From an uncultured Collinsella sp. (GTDB lineage Bacteria > Actinomycetota > Coriobacteriia > Coriobacteriales > Coriobacteriaceae), in assembly GCA_958438125.1 (NCBI GenBank), contig CAUBQN010000081.1, positions 1 to 6,858 of the forward strand: DNA of 6,858 nt. Reading direction: 5' to 3'. The notes below the pieces were generated by a model, which did not search any database, was not told where the DNA came from, and saw nothing but the letters and a program-made list of their open reading frames with translations. Position numbers and translations under genes: made by a program. Shown in pieces: positions 6,335-6,858 of the stretch. Position 1 is the stretch's first letter; each line of letters starts with the position of its first letter.

Positions 6335-6340
6335 ATTATA
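6335..6340 (-). promoter_or_regulatory. -10 promoter element (TATAAT) for the nfn-like operon
   Basis: A perfect TATAAT on the minus strand, preceded by GAGGG. It would start transcription near 6327-6330 and leave a leader of roughly 100 nt before ATG 6229. No convincing -35 hexamer is found at 16-18 bp. It is the only strong -10 in the gap between pth and this operon. Confidence 0.6.
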
Positions 6341-6404
6341 CCCTCATGGACATGTCGCTTACGTGTATCTTCGGCGGTTGGGAGCAGGGTTTATCCACTT
6401 TGGC

Positions 6405-6600
6405 CTACCAAATAGGGGCAGGTTTATTTTGGTCGGTTTTATCAGGCAAAACGGCAAAGGGGGCCGGCCTCGCACATCGGTGAGACCGGCCCCCATTGGA
6501 GCGCTGCATATGTATGGCGGCACAGGGTTTATTGCGGTGCGGCCGCTGCGGTGTTTCCGCATACAGAACCTGCCAAAATAAACCTGTCCCTAAATAGTAG
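6405..6600. repeat. 196-bp element with imperfect 28-bp inverted ends (REP/MITE-like)
   Basis: The sequence at 6405-6432 and the reverse complement of 6573-6600 agree at 24 of 28 positions. They share a continuous run of 14 bases, CAGGTTTATTTTGG, plus a GGG(G/A) block just before it. The right end stops 3 bp from the pth stop codon. The interior carries a strong hairpin (6459-6494), a small GCGG/CCGC hairpin (6548-6560) and no credible gene. The arms resemble the GGGGACAG-AAATAAA type of intergenic repeat that I recall from genomes with REP-associated Y1 transposases. Whether the whole 196 bp moves as a unit or two REP copies sit in opposite orientation is undecided. This element and the leader and promoter to its left account for the 374 bp without a gene between 6230 and 6603; 6341-6404 shows nothing recognisable. 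Confidence 0.6.
6448..6494 (-). terminator. Intrinsic terminator downstream of pth
   Basis: A GC-rich stem of 15 positions with 14 pairs (6459-6473 with 6480-6494; one C-A mismatch, one G-U) has a 6-nt loop. On the minus strand it is followed by TTTGCCGTTTT, an interrupted U-tract; on the plus strand there is no T-run. It therefore suits transcripts arriving from pth, about 110 nt after its stop codon, and insulates the nfn-like promoter. It lies inside the inverted-end element. Confidence 0.7.
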
Positions 6601-6603
6601 GTT

Positions 6604-6858
6604 CTAGTGCTTGCCGTTGGCGGAAGCGGCGCCGTTTACGTGATCGCGGGCGTAGATTACGCCGTGGACGATGGCCAGACCGGCGGCATCTGCGGCGCGG
6701 GCGCAGGTGTCCTGGAAATCCTCGGCCTCGCGGGCGCGCAGCTGCTTAAGAACGTAGTCGGCGACGGCCATCTTGCCGGGAGGGTTGCCGATGCCGGTGC
6801 GGATGCGGCTGAAGTCGCGGCTGCCCATCTTGTCGATGATGGAGCGCAGGCCGTTGTG
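6604..6858 (-). CDS. pth: Peptidyl-tRNA hydrolase, C-terminal part (cut by window edge)
   Basis: The C-terminal 84 residues of a bacterial Pth, which cleaves peptidyl-tRNA released from stalled ribosomes and recycles tRNA in the cytoplasm. The frame stays open to the window edge: it begins HNGLRSIIDKMGSRDF, the conserved substrate-binding HNG segment, so the ATG at 6826-6828 is internal and not the start. It continues FSRIRTGIGNPPGKM and ADYVL, matching the family's F-x-R-[IL]-[RK]-[IV]-GIG-x-P segment and the following V-x-x-[YF]-VL helix. The catalytic N-terminal half lies outside the window. The tail (ASANGKH) is polar and variable, as is common. It ends in TAG at 6604-6606, 3 bp from the inverted-end element, with a terminator farther downstream. 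Confidence 0.93.
   Translation of the reverse strand, partial: HNGLRSIIDKMGSRDFSRIRTGIGNPPGKMAVADYVLKQLRAREAEDFQDTCARAADAAGLAIVHGVIYARDHVNGAASANGKH

Noticed and set aside
6359..6562. 67-aa open frame on the - strand inside the inverted-end element
   Set aside because: It runs through the repeat arm and the terminator hairpin, has no convincing ribosome binding site, and its sequence is what the repeat and hairpin would encode by chance.
6261..6581. 106-aa open frame on the + strand in the pth-nfnA gap
   Set aside because: It crosses the minus-strand promoter, leader, hairpin and repeat arm, and shows no domain-like composition or start signal.
1..6858. CRISPR array, tRNA/rRNA gene, insertion sequence or phage/defence genes
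   Set aside because: No regularly spaced direct repeats, no cloverleaf or rRNA-like sequence, and no transposase, integrase or defence-like protein was seen in any frame.

Overview
The window (6,858 bp, GC-rich, with strong G/C preference at third codon positions) looks like core chromosome of a high-GC Gram-positive anaerobe. The best guess is the class Coriobacteriia, Collinsella or a close relative. This rests on overall base and codon use, a Tat-type lipoprotein signal on a solute-binding protein, the NfnAB-like oxidoreductase pair typical of fermentative anaerobes, and dispersed GGGGACAG palindromes that I recall from such genomes. The taxonomic call is inference; no rRNA or marker gene is present.

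Left part (1-3162, + strand): after a short palindrome and a probable promoter comes a tightly packed four-gene polar amino acid ABC importer. The order is ATPase, lipoprotein binding protein, permease, permease, the same as Bacillus glnQHMP and Corynebacterium gluABCD. Gaps between genes are 3-25 nt, so it is very probably one transcript. A hairpin (3188-3218) separates it from a stand-alone gene for a cytidylate-kinase-like P-loop protein (3239-3862, + strand). A GGGGACAG palindrome and a strong bidirectional terminator hairpin then fill the 127-bp convergent gap.

Right part (3990-6858, - strand): reading leftwards, the 3' end of pth (peptidyl-tRNA hydrolase, cut by the window edge) is followed by a 374-bp gene-free stretch. 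That stretch holds a 196-bp element with imperfect 28-bp inverted ends, an internal terminator hairpin, a TATAAT promoter and a structured leader. Then come two genes overlapping by 10 bp: a ferredoxin-reductase-like FAD/NAD/[2Fe-2S] protein and a GltD-like FAD/NADPH/[4Fe-4S] protein. Together they look like NfnA and NfnB, the electron-bifurcating NADH-dependent ferredoxin:NADP+ oxidoreductase. The second is commonly annotated as 'glutamate synthase (NADPH), GltA'.

The physiological link is plausible but unproven: import of glutamine, glutamate or aspartate on one side and NADPH supply (or glutamate synthesis) on the other. The protein-coding content is conventional. The least explained parts are intergenic: three palindromic elements sharing a GGGGACAG core, and a leader before the nfn-like pair with mutually exclusive hairpins.
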